NCBI RefSeq assembly: GCF_009811755.1
Contig: NZ_BLIV01000002.1
Location: 675,001 to 739,000, forward strand
DNA length: 64,000 nucleotides
Source of the DNA: Roseobacter cerasinus
GTDB lineage: Bacteria > Pseudomonadota > Alphaproteobacteria > Rhodobacterales > Rhodobacteraceae
Direction: 5' to 3'
Below, piece by piece: positions 24,890-33,528 of this stretch. The notes beneath the pieces were generated by a model. That model saw only the letters and a program-made list of their open reading frames with translations, was not told the origin of the DNA and searched no databases. Position 1 is the first letter of the stretch. Each line of letters starts with the position of its first letter. Position numbers and translations under genes: made by a program.

Positions 24890-26209
24890 CTAGCGCAAGA
24901 TTGGCACCGGGCTTGTCCCCGTGTCATTCGCAAGCGCCGGGGGCTGCGGGCCGCCCGTGGCCCAGTCGAGCAACTCGACCGTATGCACAATCGGCACCTG
25001 TGTGGCTGAGCCAATCTGCATCATGCAGCCGATATTGCCCGCAGCGATTGCATCCGGGGCCTTGGCCTCAAGTGTGCGTACTTTGCGCGCCTTCAGTTTT
25101 GCCGAAATCTCCGGCTGCATCAGATTGTACGTGCCCGCCGAGCCACAGCAAAGATGCGGATCGGACGGCTCCACAACCATGAACCCGGCACGCTTCAACA
25201 GGTCCTTCGGATAGGTCTTGATCTGCTGACCATGCTGGAGCGAACAGGCAGCGTGATACGCCACGATCATCTCCTTGTCGGCCCCTTCGGGCAGATCAAG
25301 CTGCATCAGCAACTCCGAGACATCCATGGCGATGCCCGACACCCGCGCCGCATCTTCGGCCAGCGCCTCATTGCGGAACATATGGCCGTAATCCTTCACA
25401 GTTGTGCCACAGCCCGACGTATTGATGACAATCGCATCCAGCCCCGCCCCGTCCATCTCCGCCGCCCAGGCGCGGATGTTCTTCGCCGCCGTCGCGTGGC
25501 TCTCTTCGGTCTTGCCCATGTGATGGGTCAGCGCGCCGCAGCACCCCGCGCCCTCGGCCACCACCACCTCACAGCCCAGCCGCGTCAGCAGGCGGATGGT
25601 CGCATCATTGATGTCGGTGTTCAGCGCCCGCTGGGCACAGCCCGTCATCAGCGCCACGCGCTTGACCGCCTTGCCCTGCGGCGCAAAGCTCTGCGGGTCG
25701 TCGTTGCGGCTCACGGGCGGGATGCGCTTTGGCGCCATCTCCAGCATCGCGCGCAGCCGCGCATCGGGCATGACCCGCGCAAAGGGCCGCCCCAGCTTCG
25801 CCCCCGCCAGCGCCAGCCGGAACCGCATCGGATAGGGTAGAATCTGCGCCAGGATCCACCGCAGCGCCCGGTCGCCAAACGGCCGCTTGTAGCGCTGCTC
25901 GATATACGCGCGCGCATGATCGACCAGATGCATGTAATGCACACCCGAGGGGCAGGTGGTCATGCAGGCCAGGCAACTCAGACAGCGATCAATATGCTTG
26001 ACCGTCTTCGCATCCGGGTCGCGGTCGTTCTCCAGCATGTCCTTGATCAGATAAATCCGCCCCCGCGGACTGTCGAGCTCATCGCCCAGCACCTGATAAG
26101 TGGGGCAGGTCGCGGTGCAGAACCCGCAATGCACGCAGGAGCGCAAAATCTCATTGCTGCGCGCGACGCTGGGGTCTTTCAGCTGCTCCGGCGTGAAGGT
26201 CGTCTGCAT
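24890..26209 (-). CDS. glcF: Glycolate oxidase iron-sulfur subunit GlcF
   Basis: 439 residues. Two 4Fe-4S ferredoxin motifs: CVHCGFCTATCP (about 25-36) and CLSCLACMTTCP (about 76-87). Two CCG domains follow (GAGCCGALTHHMG; LCCGSAGTYNL). This is the electron-transfer subunit of the membrane-associated GlcDEF complex oxidising glycolate to glyoxylate. Its ATG overlaps the glcE stop (TGATG), so it is the last gene of the operon. Confidence 0.95.
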   Translation of the reverse strand: MQTTFTPEQLKDPSVARSNEILRSCVHCGFCTATCPTYQVLGDELDSPRGRIYLIKDMLENDRDPDAKTVKHIDRCLSCLACMTTCPSGVHYMHLVDHARAYIEQRYKRPFGDRALRWILAQILPYPMRFRLALAGAKLGRPFARVMPDARLRAMLEMAPKRIPPVSRNDDPQSFAPQGKAVKRVALMTGCAQRALNTDINDATIRLLTRLGCEVVVAEGAGCCGALTHHMGKTEESHATAAKNIRAWAAEMDGAGLDAIVINTSGCGTTVKDYGHMFRNEALAEDAARVSGIAMDVSELLMQLDLPEGADKEMIVAYHAACSLQHGQQIKTYPKDLLKRAGFMVVEPSDPHLCCGSAGTYNLMQPEISAKLKARKVRTLEAKAPDAIAAGNIGCMMQIGSATQVPIVHTVELLDWATGGPQPPALANDTGTSPVPILR

Positions 26210-27351
26210 CAGGCGACCTCCTCGGCCACCGGCCCCATGAGCCCGCGGTTGAGGATGCCGCGCGGGTCAAATCGCGCCCGCAGCCCGGCGCTGATCTTGG
26301 CCACACCCGGCGCCTCGGGGTGGAACATCGGCAAAGCCCTCCGCGTCTCCGGCGCCGCCCGGACCAGCGTCGCATGCCCATCAAAGGCGCCAAGGGCCGC
26401 GCGCAGGTCCTGCCCCACCGGCATCCGCACCCAGATCCGCCCTCCAGCCCAGTCATAATACCAGCTGACAGCGCCCGAGCGTGCCATCAGCCCCGGCGCC
26501 TCGGACGGTTTGCAGCAGACGCGCCAGATGTCCTCCGGCACATCCCGCAACAGCTCCGCATCGCGTACGCTGCGCCAGATCCACTCGCTCATCGCCGCGT
26601 CGCCCACCGTCATCTCCGCACCAAACCGCGCCAGCAAGGCCTTCAACTGCTCCAACCGATACACAACCGACCGCTCGAACCCTTCCACGCGCAGCGCGGT
26701 CACCGGCCCATCCTGTATAATGGTCGCGCAATGCGCCGCCCCTGTGACCTCGAAGGGCGAGGCCATCGCCGCAGCCATCGCCTCCACCGCGCGCGCATCG
26801 CTCAGCCCGCGCAGCAGCAGCGTGCCCTCCGTCTCCGGCCGGGGCAGCACCTTCAGCGACACCTCCGTCAACACGCCCAAGGTCCCAAAGGCCCCGCACA
26901 TCAGCTTCACAAGGTCATAGCCGGTGACATTCTTCATCACCCGCCCGCCGTTCTGCACAACCTCGCCCTTGCCATCCACAAACCGCACGCCCAGCGCATA
27001 GTCCCGCGCGGCCCCGCCCTGAATGCGCCGCGGCCCGCTCACATTGGCGGCAATCACCCCACCCAGCGTTGGCGCCCCGCCCGTCCGCAACAGCGCGCGG
27101 GGGTCCATCGGCTCGAACGCCAGCCGCTGGTTCTCCGCCGCCAGCGCCGCCTCGATCTCCGCAACCGGCGTGCCCGCCTGCGCCACCAGGGTCAGCGCGC
27201 CGGGCTCATAAAGCGTAATGCCCGAGAGCCCCGCCAGGGACAGCACCTCCCCCTCCGCGATGATCCCGCGCGTCCCCCCGCCCTGGACAGCCAAAGGATC
27301 CTTGGCCGATGTCACAATATCGGCCAGCGCCGCTTCGCTCTCTGGTGTCAT
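26209..27351 (-). CDS. glcE: Glycolate oxidase FAD-binding subunit GlcE
   Basis: 380 residues. FAD-binding PCMH region: LAVQGGGTRGIIAEGEVLSL, then DPRALLRTGGAPTLGGVIAANVSGPRRIQGGAARD and GGRVMKNVTGYDLVKLMCGAFGTLG. The protein is the smaller flavin subunit of glycolate oxidase and is related to GlcD. The ATG lies 57 bp after glcD, and the stop is fused with the glcF start. Confidence 0.94.
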   Translation of the reverse strand: MTPESEAALADIVTSAKDPLAVQGGGTRGIIAEGEVLSLAGLSGITLYEPGALTLVAQAGTPVAEIEAALAAENQRLAFEPMDPRALLRTGGAPTLGGVIAANVSGPRRIQGGAARDYALGVRFVDGKGEVVQNGGRVMKNVTGYDLVKLMCGAFGTLGVLTEVSLKVLPRPETEGTLLLRGLSDARAVEAMAAAMASPFEVTGAAHCATIIQDGPVTALRVEGFERSVVYRLEQLKALLARFGAEMTVGDAAMSEWIWRSVRDAELLRDVPEDIWRVCCKPSEAPGLMARSGAVSWYYDWAGGRIWVRMPVGQDLRAALGAFDGHATLVRAAPETRRALPMFHPEAPGVAKISAGLRARFDPRGILNRGLMGPVAEEVA

Positions 27352-27408
27352 ATCTTCTCTTGGCCCTAAATATCCTGGGGGAGCGCCAGAGGCGCGGGGG
27401 CAAAGCCC

Positions 27409-28857
27409 CTACTCCGCCGCCATCCGCTCCGCCCGCCGCGCCTCGGAGACCGCCAGCGGAAACACCTTCGCCGGGTTCAGAAGCCACGCCGCGTCAAACA
27501 CATCCTTCACCGCCATCTGCGCCTCCAGATCGGCTGGCGCATACTGATGGCTCATCAGATCCCGCTTCTCGATGCCCACCCCATGCTCCCCGGTCAGACA
27601 GCCGCCCGCCTCGACACAGAGCTTCAGCACTTCCGCCCCGAACGCCTCGCAAATCTCCAGATCGCCCGGCTTGTTCGCGTCATAGCAGATCAGCGGATGC
27701 ATATTGCCATCGCCTGCATGGAACACATTGCCCACCGGCAAGCCATACTGCTCCGACATCTCGCCAATCCGCCGCAACACATACGGCAGCGCGCTCACCG
27801 GGATCGTGCCATCAAGGCACATGTAATCGCTGATCCGCCCGATCGCCGAAAACGCCGCCTTCCGCCCCGCCCAGATGCGCGCGCTCTCCTCTGGGGACGC
27901 GCTCTCGCGCACCGCCACGAGGTCATGCCGCTCGGCAATCTCGGTGATCAACGCCAGTTGGTGGTCGATCTCCTCGTCCGAGCCTTCCACCTCGACAATC
28001 AGCAGCGCCTCGCACATCGGATACCCCGCCTTGGCGAAGTCCTCGCAAACCTCGATCAGCATCTTGTCCATGAATTCGATGGCCACCGGCAGCACGCCCG
28101 CCTTGATGATATCCGCCACACAGGCGCCCGCCACCTCGGCGCTGGCAAAGCCCATCAGCACAGGCCGTGCGCCCTCGGGCTTCGGCAGGATGCGCAGCGT
28201 CGCCTCGGTCACGACACTCAACTGCCCCTCCGAGCCGCAGATCAGCCCCAGCAGATCGAGCCCGCCCGCATCCATATGCGCACCGCCCAGCTCAACCACC
28301 TCGCCGTCCATCATGACCATTGTCACGCCGAGCAGGTTGTTGGTCGTGACCCCGTACTTCAGACAATGCGCGCCACCCGAATTCATCGCGATGTTGCCCG
28401 CAATCGCACAGGCCAGCTGGCTCGACGGGTCGGGCGCATAGAAAAACCCATCCGCCTCCACCGCTCCGGTGACGCTCAGATTGGTGCGCCCGGTCTGCAC
28501 CCGCACGAACCGGTCCGCATAGCTGGTCTCCAGCACCTCATTCATTCGCGCCACACCGAGGATCACGCAATCCGCCGTGGGCAGCGCGCCCCCCGCCAGC
28601 GAGGTGCCCGCGCCGCGCGGCACCACCGGCACACCCTCCTCATGACAGATGCGCAGCACCTCCGAGACCTGCTCGGTGCTCTCCGGCAACACCGCCACCA
28701 TCGGCGGGCAGCGGTAGGCCGTGAGCGCATCGCATTCGTAAGCCCGCGTCTCCGTCTCCTCATGGATCACCGCATCCTCGGGCAGCACGGCCTTCAGCCG
28801 CGCCACCACGCGGTCCTTGCGGGCCAGAACGGCCGGGTCGGGATTCGGCATTTCCAT
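27409..28857 (-). CDS. glcD: Glycolate oxidase catalytic subunit GlcD
   Basis: 482 residues from ATG 28857, chosen over ATG 28863 because GGAGG is 7 nt upstream of the former and abuts the latter. FAD domain VPVVPRGAGTSLAGGALPT, SQLACAIAGNIAMNSGGAHCLKYG and a C-terminal HAGDGNMHPLICYD plus GCLTGEHGVGIEKRD, characteristic of D-lactate/glycolate FAD-linked oxidases. It oxidises glycolate, for example from phytoplankton excretion or photorespiration-type phosphoglycolate salvage. First gene of glcDEF and divergent from a DUF599 gene. Confidence 0.95.
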   Translation of the reverse strand: MEMPNPDPAVLARKDRVVARLKAVLPEDAVIHEETETRAYECDALTAYRCPPMVAVLPESTEQVSEVLRICHEEGVPVVPRGAGTSLAGGALPTADCVILGVARMNEVLETSYADRFVRVQTGRTNLSVTGAVEADGFFYAPDPSSQLACAIAGNIAMNSGGAHCLKYGVTTNNLLGVTMVMMDGEVVELGGAHMDAGGLDLLGLICGSEGQLSVVTEATLRILPKPEGARPVLMGFASAEVAGACVADIIKAGVLPVAIEFMDKMLIEVCEDFAKAGYPMCEALLIVEVEGSDEEIDHQLALITEIAERHDLVAVRESASPEESARIWAGRKAAFSAIGRISDYMCLDGTIPVSALPYVLRRIGEMSEQYGLPVGNVFHAGDGNMHPLICYDANKPGDLEICEAFGAEVLKLCVEAGGCLTGEHGVGIEKRDLMSHQYAPADLEAQMAVKDVFDAAWLLNPAKVFPLAVSEARRAERMAAE

Positions 28858-28936
28858 GGGCATACCTCCGTTTGGTAAGATAATATGACCAATTTCACCC
28901 ATTGGCAAGATTTATCCGACCTGCCATGCGTGCGCC

Positions 28937-29629
28937 ATGACCCTGATGGACCGCCTCGCCCTGTTCCAGCCACTCGATTTCATCGCTGTAGCTGCCCTTT
29001 TCGTCTTCTGGGCAGGCATCGGCTGGCGGGTGGAACACCCCTCGGCCAAGCACCTCTCGACCACGCGGATCATGGCCGGGTACCGGCAGGAATGGATGCG
29101 CCAGATGGTCACGCGCGAGCCCCGCATCTTCGACGCCCAGGTGCTCGGCACCCTGCGCCAGGGCACGGCCTTCTTCGCCTCCACCTCGGTTATCGCTATC
29201 GGCGGCACGCTGGCGGTGCTCGGCAACGCCGAACGCCTCGCCAATGTCGCCGCCGAGATCACGCTGATGGATCACCCCACCATCGTGTGGGAGATCAAGC
29301 TCATGGTGCTCACGCTGTTCCTGACCAACGCGTTCCTGAAATTCGTCTGGGCCAACCGGCTCTTCGGCTATTGCGCGGTGATCATGGGCGCCGTGCCGAA
29401 CGACCCCAACGACCCCGAGGCCTACAAGCGCGCCGAACAGGCCGCCCAGATCAATATCACCGGCGCGCGCAGCTTCACCCGTGGCTTGCGCTCAATGTAT
29501 TTCGCACTTGCCTCCGCTGCGTGGCTTGCGGGGCCTATCCCATTGATGCTGGCAGCAAGCATCACACTTGTTGTGATCTGGCGCAGGGAATTTGCATCCG
29601 CCTCTCGCAAAATTCTGTTAAATCCTTAA
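28937..29629 (+). CDS. DUF599 family membrane protein
   Basis: 230 residues with about four transmembrane helices (16-34, 78-97, 120-138, 184-208). Segments MAGYRQEWMRQMVTREPRI and LTLFLTNAFLKFVWANRLFGY are typical of DUF599. Biochemical role unknown. Starts at 28937 or at the ATG three codons later; the 80-bp divergent region with glcD should hold both promoters. Confidence 0.82.
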   Translation: MTLMDRLALFQPLDFIAVAALFVFWAGIGWRVEHPSAKHLSTTRIMAGYRQEWMRQMVTREPRIFDAQVLGTLRQGTAFFASTSVIAIGGTLAVLGNAERLANVAAEITLMDHPTIVWEIKLMVLTLFLTNAFLKFVWANRLFGYCAVIMGAVPNDPNDPEAYKRAEQAAQINITGARSFTRGLRSMYFALASAAWLAGPIPLMLAASITLVVIWRREFASASRKILLNP

Positions 29630-29669
29630 GTTATCAGCGTAGACAGTTTTCGTTTTGGGTACATTTCCA

Positions 29670-30020
29670 ATGAAATACTCATTCCTGGCCCTCCTGATTG
29701 TAGCGGCCCCGGCCTTTGCGGAACCTCCGCGGGTGGACAATGTCAAAGTCAGAAAGACAGGTGATACGTGGCGGTTCGATGTGACGATCTCACATCCCGA
29801 CACAGGGTGGGATCACTATGCGGATGCCTGGCGCATTCTCGACATGGATGGCAATCAACTGGCGATCCGCGAGTTGGCGCATCCGCATGTTGAGGAGCAG
29901 CCTTTCACGCGCTCGCTTTCTGGCGTTCGGATCCCGGCGGGGACCACACAGGTGCAGGTTCAGGCCCGTGACCTGCCCGGCGGCTGGAACCCTCAGACGC
30001 GAACGGTCAATCTGCCTTAG
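29670..30020 (+). CDS. Small exported protein, beta-sandwich-like
   Basis: 116 residues with a signal peptide (MKYSFLALLIVAAPAFAE). The mature region (PPRVDNVKVRKTGDTWRFDVTISHPDTGWDHYADAWRI split over several strands, then FTRSLSGVRIP, QVQVQARDLPGGWN) looks like an all-beta periplasmic domain. No named family recognised. Codon use matches neighbours, so it is a likely gene. Confidence 0.7.
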   Translation: MKYSFLALLIVAAPAFAEPPRVDNVKVRKTGDTWRFDVTISHPDTGWDHYADAWRILDMDGNQLAIRELAHPHVEEQPFTRSLSGVRIPAGTTQVQVQARDLPGGWNPQTRTVNLP

Positions 30021-30055
30021 TCGGGGGGTACGCCTGTTCTGCCATGACCCCGACC

Positions 30056-30433
30056 CTACGCTTTGGCCAGCATTCGGCCCAAGTGGCGCCCGCCGAGGAT
30101 GTGGATGTGCAGATGCGGCACCTCCTGCACCCCATCGGCTCCGGCGTTCGAGATCATTCGGAACCCATCACCAGTGGTCAGGCTCACGCCCTCAAGACGG
30201 CAGACCTCTGCGATGGCGCGGGTATAGTCCACAATCTCCGCTGCGGAGGCCTCCTCCGCGAAATGATCGTAGCTGACATAGGCGCCCTTGGGGATCACAA
30301 GCACATGGGTGGGCGCCTGCGGGTAGAGATCACGAAAGGCGAGGCTGTGCTCGGTCTCCAGCACCGTTGTGTTCGGGATCTCCCCGCGCAGGATCTTGGC
30401 AAAGATGTTCTGGTCGTCATAGGTGTAACTCAT
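30056..30433 (-). CDS. HIT family nucleotide-binding protein (HinT-like)
   Basis: 125 residues beginning MSYTYDDQNIFAKILRGEIP, ending with the histidine triad HLHIHILGG (about 107-115). HinT proteins hydrolyse aminoacyl- or phosphoramidate-AMP. The frame continues upstream of this start, but AAGGAGCGCGC directly precedes ATG 30433, and the longer version would overlap the glycosyltransferase gene. Confidence 0.92.
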   Translation of the reverse strand: MSYTYDDQNIFAKILRGEIPNTTVLETEHSLAFRDLYPQAPTHVLVIPKGAYVSYDHFAEEASAAEIVDYTRAIAEVCRLEGVSLTTGDGFRMISNAGADGVQEVPHLHIHILGGRHLGRMLAKA

Positions 30434-30533
30434 GCGCGCTCCTTGAGGCATCTGGTTTGCGGCATCATGCCAAGTCTCATGGCCTTTTGCATCAGGCGAA
30501 ACCTGGAAACTGCGATACGCGCCTTTGTCGAGG

Positions 30534-32111
30534 TCAATCCACAAAAAGCTGCGGGCCGTCGATGATGTCGCGGGCGGTCTGATGCGGGATCGACAGGAAA
30601 TGGGCGAGCGCCTGCGCATTTTTCTCCAGATCCCCGGTTTCGCAAAAGCGGTGGTGGTTCTGGAAGGCGGCGTCGCGAATGCGGTCGCTCTCAAAGAGGA
30701 TATCGTTGCGGATTGTGGGCAGCAGCCGCGCGAAAGTGTCCGCTGAGGTCTGCTCGCCGGCCAGACCCACCCGCATGGCATGTCCGATCAGATAGTCGTC
30801 GCTGAAGGTGCACTCGATCTCCAGCAGCCGGGTGACCGACCGGTCGGCGGCGAAGTCTTCCAAAAGCTCGATATTGCCCGGATCCATACAGACCATCATG
30901 CGGTCGGTCTCGTAATAGTCGAACAGCATCCGCATCAACGCGCGCCTGTGGCGGCTGCGCTTCTCAACCGTGGTCTGAATGCCACCCAGGTCGGGCAGGG
31001 CGGCGTCTTCTTCGTTGAAGATGTATTCGACTGCGGGCACATTTGTGGTCTGTCGAATGCGCTCAAGTACACGCTTGGCCACATGCCATTTCTTGCAGAC
31101 CACGACCAGCAGCTCCCGTTCGCGCCCCAGGGTCGATTCCTTCTCCCAAAAGCGGGAGGCGAACCGGCGCCCGACCCGCCCGCGCCCGGTCAGGAACTTG
31201 AAGAGCTCCGGCCCCTCGCCCGAGATCTGAAAGGGCACATCGCGGGCGGCATAAAGCAGACCAAGGCGGCGCTTGAGATCCTGCGCCTCTGGGCTGATCT
31301 TGCGTGCAAAGAGGTAATCTTGCCCAAGGAGCATGTCATAGTGATCATTGTAGAAGGTCACCGGCATGCCGTAGTCGCTGAACATCAGAAAGGTCAGTGT
31401 CCGGTCGTGTATCTCGTCTCGTGGCACAAGATGGGGCACCACGGTCTGAAAGAAGGTCTCGTCAGGGATCCAGGTGGTCGAGAAAAACCGCAGAACATCG
31501 CGGCGTTGTGTCAGGAAAACGAAGATCTTCTCGACCGTCTCCCGGCGCAGACACCACCATTGGCTGCCTATCCTGATCTGCATGTCCCGGGGCGGCTTGC
31601 GGTCGAGCCTGAGGTGGCGCTGTAGCTCCAACACGGCGTAAAACAGCCGCTTGGACTTTCGTTCATTGAAGAAATGGCGATAGATCAGGCGATCTTCTCT
31701 CAGGCCCGTCTTGATCCAGTTGCCCTTGAAATAATCGACGTTCTCGATGAAGTCGGCATCGTGGGTGTCCAGAAACCTGTGCGTGTACTCCGCCGTCTTG
31801 ATCGGCATGCAATCGCCGGACAGCATGTAGAAATGCGTGGCTTGCGGAAAGGCGGCGACGGCTGTTGTGAGGGTGTTGAGCGTCGCGCGCACCAGAGACC
31901 ACTCTCCCCAGCCGCATTTTATCCGCTTGTCCGCGAAGGTGACGTGAGCATTTCCGCCCAGCGCCGATGTGATTTGCTGATACTCAGCGGCGGACGAGCG
32001 TGCGTCGAAGTGGATGGCTATATGGTCGCCGGTCGCTGTCAGACGCTCCGCTTGCCGGATGACAGCATCGGGATCCTTGTGGCACAAAAGGATATAGGCG
32101 ATTTTGGCCAA
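30534..32111 (-). CDS. GT14-type glycosyltransferase with DUF5928 C-terminal domain
   Basis: 525 residues. The first ~280 residues match the core-2/I-branching beta-1,6-N-acetylglucosaminyltransferase family: IAYILLCHKDPDAVIRQAERL, HFYMLSGDCMPIKT, ENVDYFKGNWIKTGL and GSQWWCLRRE. The C-terminal ~240 residues (GRERELLVVVCKKWHVAKRV onward) fit DUF5928, found behind this enzyme in Rhodobacterales. It probably builds a branched surface glycan. It is divergent from a sulfotransferase across 144 bp, suggesting a sulfated polysaccharide. Confidence 0.82.
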   Translation of the reverse strand: MAKIAYILLCHKDPDAVIRQAERLTATGDHIAIHFDARSSAAEYQQITSALGGNAHVTFADKRIKCGWGEWSLVRATLNTLTTAVAAFPQATHFYMLSGDCMPIKTAEYTHRFLDTHDADFIENVDYFKGNWIKTGLREDRLIYRHFFNERKSKRLFYAVLELQRHLRLDRKPPRDMQIRIGSQWWCLRRETVEKIFVFLTQRRDVLRFFSTTWIPDETFFQTVVPHLVPRDEIHDRTLTFLMFSDYGMPVTFYNDHYDMLLGQDYLFARKISPEAQDLKRRLGLLYAARDVPFQISGEGPELFKFLTGRGRVGRRFASRFWEKESTLGRERELLVVVCKKWHVAKRVLERIRQTTNVPAVEYIFNEEDAALPDLGGIQTTVEKRSRHRRALMRMLFDYYETDRMMVCMDPGNIELLEDFAADRSVTRLLEIECTFSDDYLIGHAMRVGLAGEQTSADTFARLLPTIRNDILFESDRIRDAAFQNHHRFCETGDLEKNAQALAHFLSIPHQTARDIIDGPQLFVD

Positions 32112-32255
32112 GGTCGCTCAGTTCTGTTGTTCGTGCTTCCGCTCGATACGCCCGCAAGGGTGAAGATAGATTGAAAATAGAGCAAATATTTGCTTTTTTC
32201 TAACCAAATTGAGGCAATAGACCTAAAACCGCCGCTGGAGCAGGAGAGAGGCAGC

Positions 32256-33074
32256 ATGGGTTTCCCCGGCACATGGATGACGACAAGCGAGAGCATGGTG
32301 TATCGGGTGGTGCCGAAATGCGCCTGCTCGACCATTGGGCAGATCATGTATTACTCCGACCATGGGGCATTTTTTGATGGCGATATCCATGATGCGCGGG
32401 ATGGGCTGCACAAATGGGCCATGGACGACAGTCAGGAGCCGATCACCCAGAATGTGCGGCACCACAAGTCATATGCCTTTACCTGTGTGCGCAACCCCTA
32501 CAGTCGCATCCTGAGCTCTTTTTTCGACAAGATCTGCGGCATCCAACGCAACGGTAAGCGGTACCGTGGCAACCTGGTGCCAGTTCTGGCGCAGAAGTAC
32601 GGGATCGACGTTGGCGGTGAAGATGGGCAGGGTGAGTTTGACCAGATCGCCGCCTTCCGCCGCTTTTTGCTTTTTGCCCGTGACACGATCAAGTTCCGCA
32701 AGCCGATGGAGCCGGATATCCACTGGTCTGCGATGTCAGGACACATCAGCACGTTTGTTGTGAACGGCGGGACCTATGACAAGATCGTCTGGACCGAGAG
32801 CTTCAATGACGGCATGCGCGACGTGCTGGAAGCGATTGAAACGCCGCATCCCATTCTGCTCAATGACGTTCCCCGCTTCAATGAAAGTGAGAGCCATGGG
32901 CCGAAGCGGGCGTATCCGGTGGAGGACTATTTCGACGATCTGTCGATGCATCTGGTTTATGAGATCTACAAGACGGATTTTGAGTTGTTCCGCTATGACT
33001 TCGAAAACCCGGGCAACAAGATGCCGCTGTCCGAAATCGACTTGGGCGAGGTACACGCCAGACTTGGGGGTTAG
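32256..33074 (+). CDS. Sulfotransferase family 2-type protein
   Basis: 272 residues from ATG 32256 with AGGAGAGAGG upstream. PAPS-binding 5' loop VYRVVPKCACSTIGQIM (about 15-30), 3'-phosphate segment FTCVRNPYSRILSSFFDK (about 96-113), and DIHWSAMSGHI typical of carbohydrate sulfotransferases. It presumably transfers sulfate from PAPS to a glycan built with the divergent GT14 enzyme. Confidence 0.85.
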   Translation: MGFPGTWMTTSESMVYRVVPKCACSTIGQIMYYSDHGAFFDGDIHDARDGLHKWAMDDSQEPITQNVRHHKSYAFTCVRNPYSRILSSFFDKICGIQRNGKRYRGNLVPVLAQKYGIDVGGEDGQGEFDQIAAFRRFLLFARDTIKFRKPMEPDIHWSAMSGHISTFVVNGGTYDKIVWTESFNDGMRDVLEAIETPHPILLNDVPRFNESESHGPKRAYPVEDYFDDLSMHLVYEIYKTDFELFRYDFENPGNKMPLSEIDLGEVHARLGG

Positions 33075-33266
33075 GTTGCAAGGGTGGTCGGCCAGACCCC
33101 GGTACCAGTGAGACAGATGCGGTTGATAGCTGCGCAGCCCGTCTTCCACGCTAGTAGTTTGGTTGCATTGTAATTGTCTCTGGGAAAAGCGAGGATGCCG
33201 CCGCAATTGAGGCCTCTCTTGCCAAGAATACCGAAGGTCTGCGGATAGATGCGGATATCCGCATCA

Positions 33267-33401
33267 AATCAGGCAGCGATTGTGCACGCTCTTGAGGCCC
33301 ACGGCATACAGTTCTTGGGCACGGGAGAGCTGGCCGGTGGACCTGGGGTGGCGTTGGTGCGAAACCTCTGCTTCTCCCATCCGCAGTTTGCGGAGTTTTA
33401 G
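33267..33401 (+). pseudogene. C-terminal remnant of an XRE-type regulator
   Basis: The frame AAIVHALEAHGIQFLGTGEL continuing AGGPGVALVR resembles the conserved tail of XRE regulators (LRxALExAGVxFI...GGPGVxLR). It ends at TAG 33399-33401. No HTH is found upstream. The surrounding 33075-33528 contains no other recognisable gene. Confidence 0.45.
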
Positions 33402-33528
33402 CAGGCGCAGGTCAACACAAGGGGTTTGTTCTAAGGGCTTCTTGCATCAGAGCACACTGAGGCTTGGCGCGCTCCGAGACTTGATGGGCCGGTTACCTCG
33501 CTTTGCGGGGAGCTGGCGGTCTCAAATA

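Noticed and set aside
27547-28878. Long frame antisense to glcD
   Set aside because: Shadow of GlcD; low-complexity His/Arg composition.
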